Source: Kiritimatiellia bacterium | GTDB taxonomy: Bacteria > Verrucomicrobiota > Kiritimatiellia > CAIVKH01 | Reading direction: 5' to 3' | NCBI GenBank assembly: GCA_025054615.1 | Contig: JANWZO010000007.1 | Span: 1 to 64,000, forward strand | Length of the DNA stretch: 64,000 nucleotides | In this document: positions 26,895-36,332 of the stretch, piece by piece | Layout: each line of letters opens with the position of its first letter | How positions within the stretch are numbered: position 1 is the stretch's first letter | Notes under the pieces: model-generated | What the model saw: the letters and a program-made list of their open reading frames with translations, nothing else | Database searches by the model: none | Told to the model about the DNA's origin: nothing | Position numbers and translations under genes: made by a program

Positions 26895-28000
26895 AGCTCA
26901 GAGACATCGCCAAACCGTGGGTTGGCTCGCTCGAGACATACCAGCCGGGAAAACCGATCGAGGAGGTCGCTCGCGAGCTGGGCCTCGGCGATCCATTGTC
27001 CATCGTGAAGCTCGCCTCGAACGAAAATGCGCTTGGCCCATCCCCGCGCGCCCTGGAGGCCATGCGCCTCGCAGCCGAGCGAATGCACCTCTACCCGGAC
27101 GGCGACTCGTATTACCTGCGGGAGGCGATCGCAAAGAAATTCGGCGTCTCACGGAACGAAGTATTTATTGGACATGGCAGCAATGAGATCCTCGCGCTCC
27201 TCGGCCACGCATTTCTCGAACCCGGCGTCAGCGCCGTGATGTCCGAGAAGGCCTTCATTATCTACAAGCTGGTGGCCGCGCTATACCAGGCGGAGGCCAT
27301 TGAAACGCCGGCGCGAAACCTCGGGCATGACCTGGATGCCATGCTGGCTGCCATCCGGCCCGACACGCGCTTGGTTTTCATAGCCAACCCCAACAATCCC
27401 ACCGGCACGTTTGTTGAGCCGGCCGCACTGGACCGATTTCTCGAGAGATTGCCGGCGCATGTGGCGGCGGTTGTGGACGAGGCTTACCTCGAGCTGCTCC
27501 CGCCGCGGCTTCAGCCGGACAGCATACGCCACGTGCGCACGGGCCGGAATGTGTTCGTGCTGAGGACATTTTCCAAAGCCCACGGGCTCGCGGGCCTCCG
27601 AATCGGTTACGCGATCGCGCCGCCTGACGGGATTGACCTTCTGAATCGCGTTCGGCAGCCGTTCAATGTGAATGCGATGGCACAGGCGGCGGCGCTGGCG
27701 GCGCTAGACGACGAGGATCACATCCGCCGGACCCGCGAGATGGTGCAGGAGGGCCTCGACCAATTGTGCCAGGGCCTCGCGGAGATGGGATTCGAATACG
27801 TGCCGTCAGCGGCGAATTTTCTGCTTGTGAAGGTCGGGAACGGGCGACGATATTTTGAAGCTCTGCTTCGGCAACGGGTAATTGTTCGCCCGGTGGACGG
27901 GTATGGCTTGCCGGACTACATCCGGGTGAGCGTTGGCACGCGCGATGAAAATGAGCGGTTTCTTGACGCTTTGGCGGCCGTTCGGAATCTGCCCGCCTGA
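26891..28000 (+). CDS. hisC: Histidinol-phosphate/aromatic aminotransferase
   Basis: A 369-residue class I/II aminotransferase. It has [49 protein letters not shown] and the PLP-lysine region [17 protein letters not shown]. The sequence is HisC-type. The context inside a chorismate mutase-DAHP synthase-TyrA run suggests it may act on prephenate or aromatic keto acids as well as imidazole-acetol phosphate. The GTG at 26891 overlaps the previous stop. The substrate preference is uncertain. Confidence 0.9.
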   Translation: MKLRDIAKPWVGSLETYQPGKPIEEVARELGLGDPLSIVKLASNENALGPSPRALEAMRLAAERMHLYPDGDSYYLREAIAKKFGVSRNEVFIGHGSNEILALLGHAFLEPGVSAVMSEKAFIIYKLVAALYQAEAIETPARNLGHDLDAMLAAIRPDTRLVFIANPNNPTGTFVEPAALDRFLERLPAHVAAVVDEAYLELLPPRLQPDSIRHVRTGRNVFVLRTFSKAHGLAGLRIGYAIAPPDGIDLLNRVRQPFNVNAMAQAAALAALDDEDHIRRTREMVQEGLDQLCQGLAEMGFEYVPSAANFLLVKVGNGRRYFEALLRQRVIVRPVDGYGLPDYIRVSVGTRDENERFLDALAAVRNLPA

Positions 28001-28038
28001 CCGCGTCCGGCCCGCTGCTGATAAGGGATGCAACGAAT

Positions 28039-29073
28039 ATGATCATCGTCTTGAAACCTGATGCGACGGCCGAACAAATCGCGGAAATCGAGCAAAACAT
28101 CCGGGATTGGGGTCTTCGCCCGCAGACCAGCAAGGGGACCGAACGCACGGTGATCGGGGTCATCGGCGATGAATCCCTCATTGCAAACAAGCCGCTCGAC
28201 GTCTTCCCGGGTGTGGAGTCAGTACTGCGAATTCAGAAGCCGTACAAGCTAGCGAGCCGGGAATTTCGGCCCGCGTCAACGAATATTGTGATCCCGTGGG
28301 GAAAACCTGGCGGCGAGCCGGTGGTGATCGGCGGAGATCAGGTGATCGTTGTCGGCGGTCCATGTTCGGTCGAAAAGCCGGAGGTCATGCTGGAGACCGC
28401 CCGTCACCTTATCGCTTGTGGCGCGCGTATGCTGCGAGCTGGCGCTTTCAAGCCGCGAACCTCGCCCTACGCGTTCCAGGGGCTGGGCGTTGAAGGGTTG
28501 CGCATTTTAGCGGAGATCCGACGGGAGACCGGTCTGCCGTTTGTCACGGAAGTCATGGACACGCGCGATGTCGAAATGGTGGCGGAGTTGGCGGATGTGG
28601 TTCAGATCGGCGCGCGGAACACCCAGAACTTTTCTCTGCTAAAGGCGGTGGGCCGCACCCGGACGCCTGTGTTGCTCAAGCGGGGCATCGCCGGCACCGT
28701 CGAGGAACTGCTGATGAGTGCGGAGTATATTTTGAGCCAGGGGAATGACCGGGTCATCCTGTGTGAGCGGGGCATTCGGACCTTTGAGAAGGCGACGAGG
28801 AACACACTGGATCTCAACGCGGTGCCGGTCCTCAAGAAGCTTTCGCATCTGCCGGTGGCGGTGGATCCAAGCCACGGCATAGGAATCGCGGAGTTTGTGG
28901 TTCCAATGGCCTTGGCGGGTGTTGCCTGCGGCGCCGACCTCCTGTTGGTGGAGATGCATCCAGAACCCCAAAAGGCGACTTCTGACGGCGCCCAGACGAT
29001 CAATCCCGAGCAATTTCGCCGCCTGATGGAAGGCGCCCGCGGCGTTGCCGCAGCGATCGGGAGGACGGTGTAG
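28039..29073 (+). CDS. aroF: 3-deoxy-7-phosphoheptulonate (DAHP) synthase, type I-beta
   Basis: A 344-residue DAHP synthase. An N-terminal ferredoxin-like regulatory domain (about 1-70, [18 protein letters not shown]) precedes the barrel with [39 protein letters not shown] and VDPSHG, including the metal Cys and His. It commits erythrose 4-phosphate and PEP to the shikimate pathway. The FL-type domain usually mediates feedback inhibition by aromatic amino acids. It follows hisC by 38 bp. Confidence 0.95.
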   Translation: MIIVLKPDATAEQIAEIEQNIRDWGLRPQTSKGTERTVIGVIGDESLIANKPLDVFPGVESVLRIQKPYKLASREFRPASTNIVIPWGKPGGEPVVIGGDQVIVVGGPCSVEKPEVMLETARHLIACGARMLRAGAFKPRTSPYAFQGLGVEGLRILAEIRRETGLPFVTEVMDTRDVEMVAELADVVQIGARNTQNFSLLKAVGRTRTPVLLKRGIAGTVEELLMSAEYILSQGNDRVILCERGIRTFEKATRNTLDLNAVPVLKKLSHLPVAVDPSHGIGIAEFVVPMALAGVACGADLLLVEMHPEPQKATSDGAQTINPEQFRRLMEGARGVAAAIGRTV

Positions 29074-29079
29074 CCGGCG

Positions 29080-29961
29080 ATGCGGCGGGTCGCGATCATC
29101 GGGCTGGGTCTGATGGGCGGCTCGATCGGACTCGCCGCGAAGGCCCGCGGCCTGCCGTGGGAAATCGTGGGCTACACGCGAACCCCGGAACGCGCCCGCT
29201 TGGCGCTGCGCCGCGGCGCGGTTGACCGCCTCGCTTCCGGCCCGGCCGAAGCCGTTCAAGAGGCGGACTTATCGGTTTTTTGTGCTCCGGTAGAGACGAT
29301 CATCCGGCTGGTCCGGGAGGCGCGGCCTGGTTTCCGGGCGGGATCCGTGGTGACGGACGTGGCAAGCACGCGGGAGCAGGTGGACCGGGAGGTGCCGAAG
29401 ATCCTCCGCGGAACGGGCGCCCGATTTGTCGGGAGCCATCCGGTAGCCGGTTCCGAGCAGCAGGGGATCGAAGCGGCGCGGCCCGATCTCTATGAGGGAG
29501 CGGTTGTGCTTTTGACCGCCACGCGTCAATCAGCGGGTGCCGCCTTGTCCCGAGTTCGCTCGTTTTGGAGGGCTCTCGGTGCGAGCTGCCTGCGGATCGA
29601 CAGCGCGTCGCATGATCGAGTCCTTGCGCGTACGAGCCATCTACCGCACATGGTTGCGTCGCTTCTGGCCGCCACGGTGGGACGAGCGGGTGGGCGGCGG
29701 GACCTCGGCGCCTTTTGCGGGCGGGGATTTGCAGACACGACGCGGGTGGCCGAAGGCTCTCCGGAGGTCTGGTTGGATATCGTTCGCACAAATCGTTCGA
29801 ATTTGGCGGTAGAATTGCGGGCATTCGGAGAAGAATTGAACCACTTGATCGGCGCTCTGGAATCGGGTGATGATGGGGCTGTTTTGCAGGTTTTGGAACG
29901 AGGGCGCGAAGCGCGGCGCCGCCTCCTGGCCCGCCGGGCCCTTTCAAAGGAACGAGTATGA
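29080..29961 (+). CDS. tyrA: Prephenate/arogenate dehydrogenase
   Basis: A 293-residue TyrA. The NAD(P) site is RVAIIGLGLMGGSIGLAA at the N-terminus; VGSHPVAGSEQQGIEAA carries the substrate histidine, and HLPHMVASLLA and GRGFADTTRVAEGSPEVW follow in the helical domain. There is no ACT domain. It oxidises prephenate or arogenate towards tyrosine. It starts 6 bp after aroF and overlaps aroA by 4 bp (ATGA). Confidence 0.93.
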   Translation: MRRVAIIGLGLMGGSIGLAAKARGLPWEIVGYTRTPERARLALRRGAVDRLASGPAEAVQEADLSVFCAPVETIIRLVREARPGFRAGSVVTDVASTREQVDREVPKILRGTGARFVGSHPVAGSEQQGIEAARPDLYEGAVVLLTATRQSAGAALSRVRSFWRALGASCLRIDSASHDRVLARTSHLPHMVASLLAATVGRAGGRRDLGAFCGRGFADTTRVAEGSPEVWLDIVRTNRSNLAVELRAFGEELNHLIGALESGDDGAVLQVLERGREARRRLLARRALSKERV

Positions 29962-31283
29962 GTCAAATTTCCCAGAATGTGATCGTCGGACCTTCCAAGC
30001 CCCTGCAAGGGGAGATTGAGGTTGCCGGCGATAAAAGCATTTCGCACCGCGTCGCGATGCTCGCCTCGATTGCGAAAGGCGAGTCAGAAGTGCGCAACTT
30101 TTTGCAAAGCGAGGATTGCCTTAACACGCTGCGCGCCATGGAGGCGCTCGGCGCGCGCTCGTTCTTTGATCAAACAGGTGCGCTTCACATCCATGGCACG
30201 GGCGGAAAGCTGATTCAGCCCGCCGGCGTGTTGGACGTCGGCAATTCGGGAACCACGATCCGGCTGCTTGCCGGTCTGCTGGCAGGGCAGTCGGGGGTCT
30301 TCGAGCTCACGGGTGACGAATCCCTGCGTAACCGTCCGATGGCGCGAATCAAGGACCCCCTCGAAAAGATGGGCGCAAAGGTCGAGCTGACCGGCGAGCG
30401 GGGCACGGCGCCGATCCGGATTATGGGGGCCGAGCTGAAGGCCATTGATTACGTGCTTCCGGTGGCGTCCGCCCAGGTCAAGTCGTGCATCCTGCTGGCC
30501 GCCCTGTACGCGGAGGGCACCACATCCATTACGGAGCCCCTTCCCACGCGGGATCATACGGAGCGGTTGTTCAAGATGCTCGGTCTGCCGCTGACGGTTG
30601 TGGGAGACCACATGACGTTGACCGGGTTCGGCAAAAAGGGACCGGCCATTCAGGCGCGTTCCTTTGACGTGCCGGGCGATTTTTCATCGGCGGCGTTCTG
30701 GCTCGTGGCGGCTGCGGCACGAGAGGGTTCGCGGGTGGTGATCCGAAACGTGGGGCTTAATCCTCGGCGGACGGCCCTCTTGGATGTGCTCGCGCGGGCT
30801 GGCGCAAACGTACGCACCTATCCGGCATCAGGTTCAGACGCGGGCGAGCCCTATGGGGATATCGAAGTGACGGGCGGCTCGCTCCGAGCGGTTGAGGTGG
30901 GTGGCGCTGAAATTCCAAACTTAATCGACGAATTGCCCCTTGTCGCCGTTCTCGGTGCGCTTTCCGAGGGCGAGACCGTCATCCGCGACGCAGCCGAATT
31001 GCGTGTCAAAGAATCGGACCGCATTGCGACAATGGCGGCGAACCTCCGTCTGATGGGCGTGGAGGTTGAGGAAACGCCTGATGGAATGAGAGTCCGTGGT
31101 CCCGCCTTGCTCAAGCCTTCGGGCGCGCTCCGCAGCTATGGCGACCATCGCATCGCGATGGCGATGTCGATTTTGGCGGGATTCGCCGCGGAAAAAACGG
31201 TCATTTCAAACGTAGCGTGCGTGAGCACGTCATATCCAACCTTCTGGCAGGATTACCGGTCGCTGGGCGGGCATGTTGAGTGA
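29958..31283 (+). CDS. aroA: 3-phosphoshikimate 1-carboxyvinyltransferase (EPSP synthase)
   Basis: A 441-residue EPSP synthase. It has GDKSISHRVAMLASIAKGES, DVGNSGTTIRLLAGLLAG, SAQVKSCILLAALYAEG and the closing DHRIAMAMSILAGFA. The Shine-Dalgarno AAAGGA lies six bases before the ATG. It overlaps tyrA upstream and cmk downstream (11 bp), so the run is a coupled operon. It feeds chorismate synthesis and hence the mutase encoded upstream. Confidence 0.96.
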   Translation: MSQISQNVIVGPSKPLQGEIEVAGDKSISHRVAMLASIAKGESEVRNFLQSEDCLNTLRAMEALGARSFFDQTGALHIHGTGGKLIQPAGVLDVGNSGTTIRLLAGLLAGQSGVFELTGDESLRNRPMARIKDPLEKMGAKVELTGERGTAPIRIMGAELKAIDYVLPVASAQVKSCILLAALYAEGTTSITEPLPTRDHTERLFKMLGLPLTVVGDHMTLTGFGKKGPAIQARSFDVPGDFSSAAFWLVAAAAREGSRVVIRNVGLNPRRTALLDVLARAGANVRTYPASGSDAGEPYGDIEVTGGSLRAVEVGGAEIPNLIDELPLVAVLGALSEGETVIRDAAELRVKESDRIATMAANLRLMGVEVEETPDGMRVRGPALLKPSGALRSYGDHRIAMAMSILAGFAAEKTVISNVACVSTSYPTFWQDYRSLGGHVE

Positions 31284-31959
31284 CCGGGTGATTGCCGTTG
31301 CGATTGACGGGCCGTCGGCGTCCGGGAAATCAACGGTCGCGCGGCTCTCCGCTCGGGAATTGGGGTTTCTGTATGTGGATTCCGGCTCCCTCTATCGTGG
31401 ATTGACTTGGAAATGCCTTCGAGAAGGGGTGGATACGGGAAATCCGGAGGAGGTCGCCAAGCTGGCAAACCGCGTTCGATTCGACTTTTTCATCGAAGAC
31501 GGCGCGGTCCGATTCACCTTGGATGGAGAAGATCCAGGTCCCCAGATCCGTTCACTCCCGGTGCAGGAACGAGTCAGCGACGTAGCGGCGATTCCCGAGG
31601 TGCGTGCGCGAATCGTAGACCTGCTCCGGCAAACGACACGATTTGGCCCCGTTGTGATGGAAGGACGGGATATCGGGAGCGTCGTCTTTCCGGACACGCC
31701 GCATAAATTTTATCTCGACGCCGACCCGGAAGAGCGCGCCCGCCGCCGTCATCTGGAGTTGGCAGGGCAATCCGCAGGGTCGACGGTTGACACCGTACGC
31801 GAATCGTTGGAGAGGAGGGATCGGAAAGATTCGACCCGCAAAACCGCGCCCCTTCAAATTGCGGCCGGCGCCCGGATCATCGATTCGACGCACATGAAGG
31901 CGGAAGAGGTGGCGCGCATCGTGGTTGACCAGGTGCGCAGTGTCCGCTCCGAAACATGA
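31273..31959 (+). CDS. cmk: Cytidylate kinase
   Basis: A 228-residue CMP/dCMP kinase with the P-loop IDGPSASGKSTVARL, YVDSGSLYRGLTWKCL, VMEGRDIGSVVFPD and RRDRKDSTRKTAPL in the LID region. It overlaps aroA and plsC (ATGA at 31956-31959). The aroA-cmk pairing is common across bacteria. Confidence 0.95.
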   Translation: MLSDRVIAVAIDGPSASGKSTVARLSARELGFLYVDSGSLYRGLTWKCLREGVDTGNPEEVAKLANRVRFDFFIEDGAVRFTLDGEDPGPQIRSLPVQERVSDVAAIPEVRARIVDLLRQTTRFGPVVMEGRDIGSVVFPDTPHKFYLDADPEERARRRHLELAGQSAGSTVDTVRESLERRDRKDSTRKTAPLQIAAGARIIDSTHMKAEEVARIVVDQVRSVRSET

Positions 31960-32600
31960 CCGGTCCGGAATACAGCCCGCGCCTGTATCGGATTTGCCGG
32001 TTTCTTCTCACGGCCTTCTTCAAGCTTTACAACCGGTTTGAAGTCGCGGGCGCGTCCAACATTCCCTGCGAGGGCGGCGTTCTCCTCGCTGCAAATCACG
32101 CCAGTTTTCTTGACCCCCCAGCGCTCGGCTGCGCCGCTGCAGGACGGTTTGTACGATATCTCGCGCGCGATACGCTGTTTTCCAATCCCAAGGTCGGCTC
32201 TTTTCTTCTCCGACTAGCAGCGGTTCCTATCTCACGAGATAAAGGGGATGTCGCGGCGCTAAAAAAAGCGATCTCGCTGCTGAAGTCCGGCGAATGCGTC
32301 GGGCTTTTTCCGGAGGGCACACGCTCTCCTGATGGACGGTTGCAGCCCGCGAAACCCGGAGTGGGTTTTCTGGTCGCCAAAGCAGGCGTTCCGGTGGTGC
32401 CGGCCTATATCGATGGTACCTTTCGAGCGCTTTCCCGACACCACAAATGGATTCGGCCGGCCAAAATTCGGGTTGTCTTCGGTTCCCCGATTCAACCGGC
32501 TGAATGGGAATCGATGCCGGAAGCCAAGGACCGTTATGAACGGATCGGCGCCTTGGTCATGTCGCGAATCGCGGAGCTCGCGCCGAAGGATTCACGCTAA
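31956..32600 (+). CDS. plsC: 1-acyl-sn-glycerol-3-phosphate acyltransferase
   Basis: A 214-residue PlsC-type acyltransferase. Motif I is NHASFLDP (the NHx4D catalytic pair), motif II LARDTLF, motif III FPEGTRSPDGR and motif IV VPVVPAYIDGT. It makes phosphatidic acid at the inner membrane. It overlaps cmk and ends the ten-gene plus-strand run that begins at trpS. Confidence 0.93.
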   Translation: MTGPEYSPRLYRICRFLLTAFFKLYNRFEVAGASNIPCEGGVLLAANHASFLDPPALGCAAAGRFVRYLARDTLFSNPKVGSFLLRLAAVPISRDKGDVAALKKAISLLKSGECVGLFPEGTRSPDGRLQPAKPGVGFLVAKAGVPVVPAYIDGTFRALSRHHKWIRPAKIRVVFGSPIQPAEWESMPEAKDRYERIGALVMSRIAELAPKDSR

Positions 32601-32615
32601 TAATTCTATCTGTTT

Positions 32616-32670
32616 ATCGGTCAACAACTTGCGTTTACTCGCTACGCGCGCTGCTGAAAGCTTGACCGAT
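32616..32670. other. 9-bp inverted repeat after plsC
   Basis: ATCGGTCAA (32616-32624) and TTGACCGAT (32662-32670) are perfect inverted arms around 37 bp. They lie 16 bp after the plsC stop, followed by an AT-rich stretch with TATAAC (32682-32687). This may be a long terminator-like stem, an operator, or part of the promoter of the IspD-like gene. The TTGACC in the right arm could serve as a -35 element, but the spacing to TATAAC is only 14 bp. Confidence 0.35.
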
Positions 32671-32725
32671 GCGGGCCAATTTATAACAGTATTCTAACAT
32701 TTAGTAAGGATTGATTTTTCTTTCC

Positions 32726-33445
32726 ATGAGTGCATCGAGGGACCGCAAAACGGGACCGGCGAACAAATCGGCCTGGGCGATTCTTCTGGCGGGCGGCGAC
32801 CTGCCGGGATTCGGACCAGATATCGATCCGCTGTTCTTATCTTTGAAATCCCAACCCATCTTGTCGTACGCAATCTCGGCGGTCGAGCGGTGTCCGGAAA
32901 TTGAGCATGTCCTGATTGTAGCATCGCCGCCGCGAGTTGAGCGAATACGGGCCATGATTGGCATGTTTGGCTCTTCGAAGTGCAAAGCCATCATTCCGGC
33001 CGCGGGATCACGCGATGCAATGGTCCGAGCGGCTCTCCAATCTTTGGGCGAATCCAAACCCGCTTTCCTTGCGATTGTGGATGGCGCGATGCCCTTCGTC
33101 ACGGCCGACATGTTGTCGGAAACGGTTCGTTTGGCGAAGAAATACGGGGCAGCGTCCGCGGCGAATGAGATCACCGGGCCGATCGTCCGAACCGACCATG
33201 GTGCCAAGGTGACTGGCTGGTCGAACGGCTCTACCTGGTGGCGGACATCGGGTCCGCAGGCATTTCGCGTGGAAGTCCTGGAGAAGGCTTTGGAGTACGC
33301 GGCGAAGAAGAAACTGCAGGTGCCGGATGAAGCGTCTGCGGTCGTTGCGATGAAGCAGGATTTGCGGATTCTTCCGGTTCAGCAGCGGCTCATTCGGATC
33401 GAAACGCGCCCCGACCTCGCGCTGGCTGAGTTTCTTATGCGTTGA
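32726..33445 (+). CDS. IspD-like nucleotidyltransferase-fold protein with degenerate active site
   Basis: About 239 residues with the GT-A/Rossmann-like layout of IspD: LLAGGD at the N-terminus, PILSYAISAVERCP, ILIVASP-like VLIVASPP, IVDGAMPFVTADM and ALEYAAKK. Canonical IspD has GxGxR and a PK in the first loop, which bind CTP; here that loop reads GGDLPGFGPDIDPLFLSL and lacks both Arg and Lys. It may be an inactive or re-purposed relative, or act on another substrate. I chose the ATG at 32726; AAGGA lies 15 bases upstream. The gene stands alone. Confidence 0.6.
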   Translation: MSASRDRKTGPANKSAWAILLAGGDLPGFGPDIDPLFLSLKSQPILSYAISAVERCPEIEHVLIVASPPRVERIRAMIGMFGSSKCKAIIPAAGSRDAMVRAALQSLGESKPAFLAIVDGAMPFVTADMLSETVRLAKKYGAASAANEITGPIVRTDHGAKVTGWSNGSTWWRTSGPQAFRVEVLEKALEYAAKKKLQVPDEASAVVAMKQDLRILPVQQRLIRIETRPDLALAEFLMR

Positions 33446-33753
33446 CGCAGGCTGGCGATTCGGGGACCTCGTTATTTCCTCGATAAGAAGAAATTGAAAG
33501 GAAGCTGTTCCAAGGCGCTCGGAAAGAAAAGGTCGCCGGACGTAAGCACGCAAATAGATCGGTCGAAATAGGATAAGCCATCGTAGCGCCTGTAGCCTCC
33601 CGTTCAACATGCTCCACGAGCAGCATACAGTAGGCGCCCTGCGGCGGTTGTCCGTTGAGAAGTAATAATGCGCAGAGGAGATCAGTTACGAGGTCGACCC
33701 AGAATTTGATCTGGAGGAGTCACTGCTCTAAATAGTTATTGAGAGATCCTTTC
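33446..33753. other. Intergenic region without recognised gene
   Basis: About 300 bp between the IspD-like and DUF2059 genes. I see no conserved coding region. A short open end reading EISYEVDPEFDLEESLL followed by TAA (about 33680-33731) looks like the acidic tail of a protein but has stops immediately upstream, so it may be a gene remnant. Confidence 0.35.
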
Positions 33754-34284
33754 ATGAAACACGCAATTCCGGTTGTAACTGTTTTGCTTGTGGGTTGCCT
33801 GATCATGGGCGCGGCCGCGGGGCCGGCTCCCGATACCGCGCCATCCAAAACCGTTCTTGCCGAAGAATTGGTTGACCTGATGAATGTGGAAGAGTCCATC
33901 CGGAACGGCTTGGAGATGTCGCGAAAGGCGATGATGGCCCAGCTCGAGCAGGCTTCCGCGCGATTTGCTGGGAACATAAATTTTGAAAAAACTCGAGAGG
34001 TCCGCCAGCAGATTATGAGCCTGATCGAGCGCGAAATGGCCTGGGAAAAAATCAAAGGTGAGTTTGTGGCTCTCTATGCGAACCTTTTTTCGGAAGAGGA
34101 ACTCACCGGCCTGATCGAGTTTTACAAGTCGCCGGTTGGGGAAGCGTTTGTGCGAAAACAGCGGGAACTTATGCAGCGAAGTCTGGCTCTACACCAAAGG
34201 TTGATGGCGAATCTTCAACCCCAGATTCAACAGATCATTCGCGAGGCGCAGAAAGTGGCTGCCTCGCCCGATAAGGAGGAATGA
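33754..34284 (+). CDS. DUF2059 family secreted protein
   Basis: About 176 residues. An N-terminal signal (MKHAIPVVTVLLVGCLIMGA) has a Cys at residue 15, possibly a lipoprotein-like site. The mature domain is helical, with LYANLFSEEELTGLIEFYKSPVGEAFV, the core pattern of DUF2059. Its function is unknown. The ATG at 33754 has GAGAG about eight bases upstream. The FmdB gene follows after 3 bp, so the two are probably one unit. Confidence 0.8.
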   Translation: MKHAIPVVTVLLVGCLIMGAAAGPAPDTAPSKTVLAEELVDLMNVEESIRNGLEMSRKAMMAQLEQASARFAGNINFEKTREVRQQIMSLIEREMAWEKIKGEFVALYANLFSEEELTGLIEFYKSPVGEAFVRKQRELMQRSLALHQRLMANLQPQIQQIIREAQKVAASPDKEE

Positions 34285-34287
34285 CCT

Positions 34288-34533
34288 ATGCCGCTGTATG
34301 AATTCCATTGCAACGAATGCGGTCAGGAAATCGAACTGCTGGTTCGGTCCGCCGATTGGCGGGGGACTGCTTGCCCGCTCTGCGGCTCATCTAGGCTGGT
34401 GAAGAAGCTTTCGGTTTTTGCAGCCGGATCGTCTTCTTCCAAGTCGATGGGTGATTTGGCGACAGACAGCCCATGCTGCGGCGCTTCAGGCGCCGATGGA
34501 GCATGTTGCGGAGGTTCTTGCTCCTGGAACTGA
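34288..34533 (+). CDS. FmdB-family zinc ribbon protein
   Basis: An 81-residue protein beginning MPLYEFHCNECGQEIELL, the FmdB/CxxC_CxxC_SSSS signature, with the second pair CPLCGS. A Gly/Ser/Cys-rich tail (CCGASGADGACCGGSC) follows, adding six more cysteines. The ribbon binds zinc; roles proposed for the family include regulation, but none is certain. A strong AAGGAGGAA site lies at 34274-34282. Confidence 0.85.
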   Translation: MPLYEFHCNECGQEIELLVRSADWRGTACPLCGSSRLVKKLSVFAAGSSSSKSMGDLATDSPCCGASGADGACCGGSCSWN

Positions 34534-35443
34534 CTGGCCTTTTCCGCATCTGTCCTTAACCAGGGTGAATAGTTCCCTCATCGGGCGGGGAGGGCTCCAA
34601 TGGGCCGGAATTCCGATTCACCTGCCGCCGCGATCCTCTCGGTACGACCGCGGAATTTCCGAAGAGACCAGGCGAAAGAAGATGGGCGCCATCAACATGG
34701 TGACAACGCCCGTGATGACCGAGGTTGGGAAAAGGCGATGCCAATCAACCCTCAATCGGAGGGAATTTATCCACCATCGATTTCATGAAGTCTCGCGTGT
34801 TCTAAACAAAACCCTGATTGAGGGACTTCTCGCGGCCCAAGCGCGGCCGCCTACTACGACAAATTCCGTGAGGAATTCGAAAGCGACAGAAGCCGAAAAG
34901 TCACACCGATCGGCCAAATCGCTAGCATAGGGTCGACGCTGAATTCCGTCTTGGGCTCGGCGAAAAAATGGCGTCGAGGAGCCGTGGCTCCCGATACGGA
35001 AAGTTTGATCTTGAGGATAGCGGGTTTAGGCGACCATCTCGCGGCTGATCAGAAATCTCGCGGGAAAGTCGGCCATGACCACTTCGTATTCGGGCATGTC
35101 ACTGAGCGCGCTGAACAGTTGTTCAGCATAAACTAATCTCGCTGAACACGGCGTTAGGCCGCTAACAGGATCCAATCAAACGAAGGGTACGGCGGAGATC
35201 CCGTGACTTTCAGTAAGTCGAGGATATCGATCAGCTTCATCTCGGGCCAATGAAAGGCCGATGAAGAAACCAGTCGTGCGGATGGAGGCGCTAGAGGATT
35301 CTTAAAACGGGGAATTCCCCAATCGCTAGATTTCATTTTGGGATAAAGGCGGGTCGTAGTACTGGTTATTCCAGAGATTGGCGCTCAATCTGTTCAATGG
35401 GGCGGAGGGTTGCAGTTCTCGGCCTGGGTGATAAAGTGCCTCC
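34534..35443. pseudogene. Decayed 0.9-kb region with possible minus-strand gene remnants
   Basis: No intact gene is visible. On the minus strand around 34610-34720 a segment reads LFPTSVITGVVTMLMAPIFF and resembles the last membrane helix of a cation:proton antiporter. Around 35045-35160 another stretch ends AEQLFSALSDMP...FLISREMVA with a natural stop, but is interrupted upstream; a separate frame at 35154-35336 could be its displaced N-terminal part. The region is locally less GC-rich than its neighbours. I read this as remains of one or two genes, with low certainty about identity. Confidence 0.35.
35110..35127. other. 18-bp palindrome in the decayed region
   Basis: GCTGAACA-GT-TGTTCAGC is a perfect palindrome apart from the 2-bp centre. 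GCTGAAC recurs at 35141-35147, followed by GTTAGGC at 35153-35159. It falls inside a putative minus-strand coding remnant, so it may be accidental. Confidence 0.4.
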
Positions 35444-36322
35444 ATGCCTCGAATTCCACCTTGGATACGTCTCCGCATGAATGCGGAGAGCGAGTTTGCC
35501 CATGTTCATAATCTGATGGGCGACCTGGGGCTTCATACCGTCTGCAAAAGTGCCAAGTGTCCGAACATTCACGAATGCTGGGGCCGAGGCACGGCCACGA
35601 TGATGCTCCTGGGTAATCTCTGCACGCGGGCCTGTCGTTTTTGCGCGGTTCCGGCCGGACGGCCGCGTGGATTGGACCTGGATGAACCGCGGCGGGTTGC
35701 CGAGGCGGCCCGACGCATGAATTTGCGTCATGTGGTGCTGACGAGCGTCGCGCGCGACGACTTGCCGGATGGCGGGGCGGGCATTTTCGCGGAAACGATT
35801 CTGGCGATACGGCGCGAGCTTCCTGGCGCGACGATCGAGGTGTTGACGCCGGATTTCCAGGGCAATTTCGACAGTTTGAACCTTGTCCTCGATGCGAAGC
35901 CTGATGTCTTCAACCACAATCTGGAGACCGTCAAGCGACTGCAGGCGGCGATCCGTCCACAGGCCTCCTACGGCCGATCCCTCTCTGTGTTGCGGGCGGC
36001 GGCGCGTCGACCCGAACCCCCTGTGGTCAAATCGGGGCTGATGGTGGGTCTCGGAGAAACGGACGAGGAGATAACCGAGGCGATGCGCGATCTCTATGAG
36101 GCCGGTGTTCGTTTATTGACAGTGGGGCAATATCTGCAGCCCACGCGTGCTCATCGCCCCGTGGCGCGATATGTCGAGCCGGAGCGGTTTGCCGCGTATG
36201 AGCGAGAGGCCCGCGCCATGGGATTTCTGGGCGTCGCTTCTGGTCCGATGGTTCGATCATCCTACAAGGCCGAGGAGTTGTTGAAAGCGGCCCGGGAAGC
36301 CGCGAGTCTGGCCGCCCCCTGA
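35444..36322 (+). CDS. lipA: Lipoyl synthase
   Basis: A 292-residue radical-SAM enzyme. The auxiliary cluster cysteines are in VCKSAKCPNIHECW and the radical-SAM CX3CX2C is CTRACRFC; VLTSVARDDLPDGG and NHNLETV are diagnostic, and the C-terminal serine ligand lies in VRSSYKAEE. It inserts sulfur into octanoyl groups on lipoyl domains. No lipB is adjacent. A 10-bp gap to the acyltransferase suggests cotranscription. Confidence 0.95.
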   Translation: MPRIPPWIRLRMNAESEFAHVHNLMGDLGLHTVCKSAKCPNIHECWGRGTATMMLLGNLCTRACRFCAVPAGRPRGLDLDEPRRVAEAARRMNLRHVVLTSVARDDLPDGGAGIFAETILAIRRELPGATIEVLTPDFQGNFDSLNLVLDAKPDVFNHNLETVKRLQAAIRPQASYGRSLSVLRAAARRPEPPVVKSGLMVGLGETDEEITEAMRDLYEAGVRLLTVGQYLQPTRAHRPVARYVEPERFAAYEREARAMGFLGVASGPMVRSSYKAEELLKAAREAASLAAP

Positions 36323-36332
36323 GAGGAGGGAA

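Noticed and set aside
28016-28038. Possible leader peptide or attenuator before aroF
   Set aside because: The 38-bp gap after hisC has no room for a Trp/Phe/Tyr-rich leader and no terminator-like stem was seen.
35110-35159. Possible integron attC site (GCTGAAC, GTTCAGC, GCTGAAC and GTTAGGC in ordered inverted layout)
   Set aside because: The outer pair does not match the attC core (two mismatches), no integrase or cassette array is visible, and the bases fall in a likely decayed coding frame (AEQLFSALS). The layout can arise by chance.
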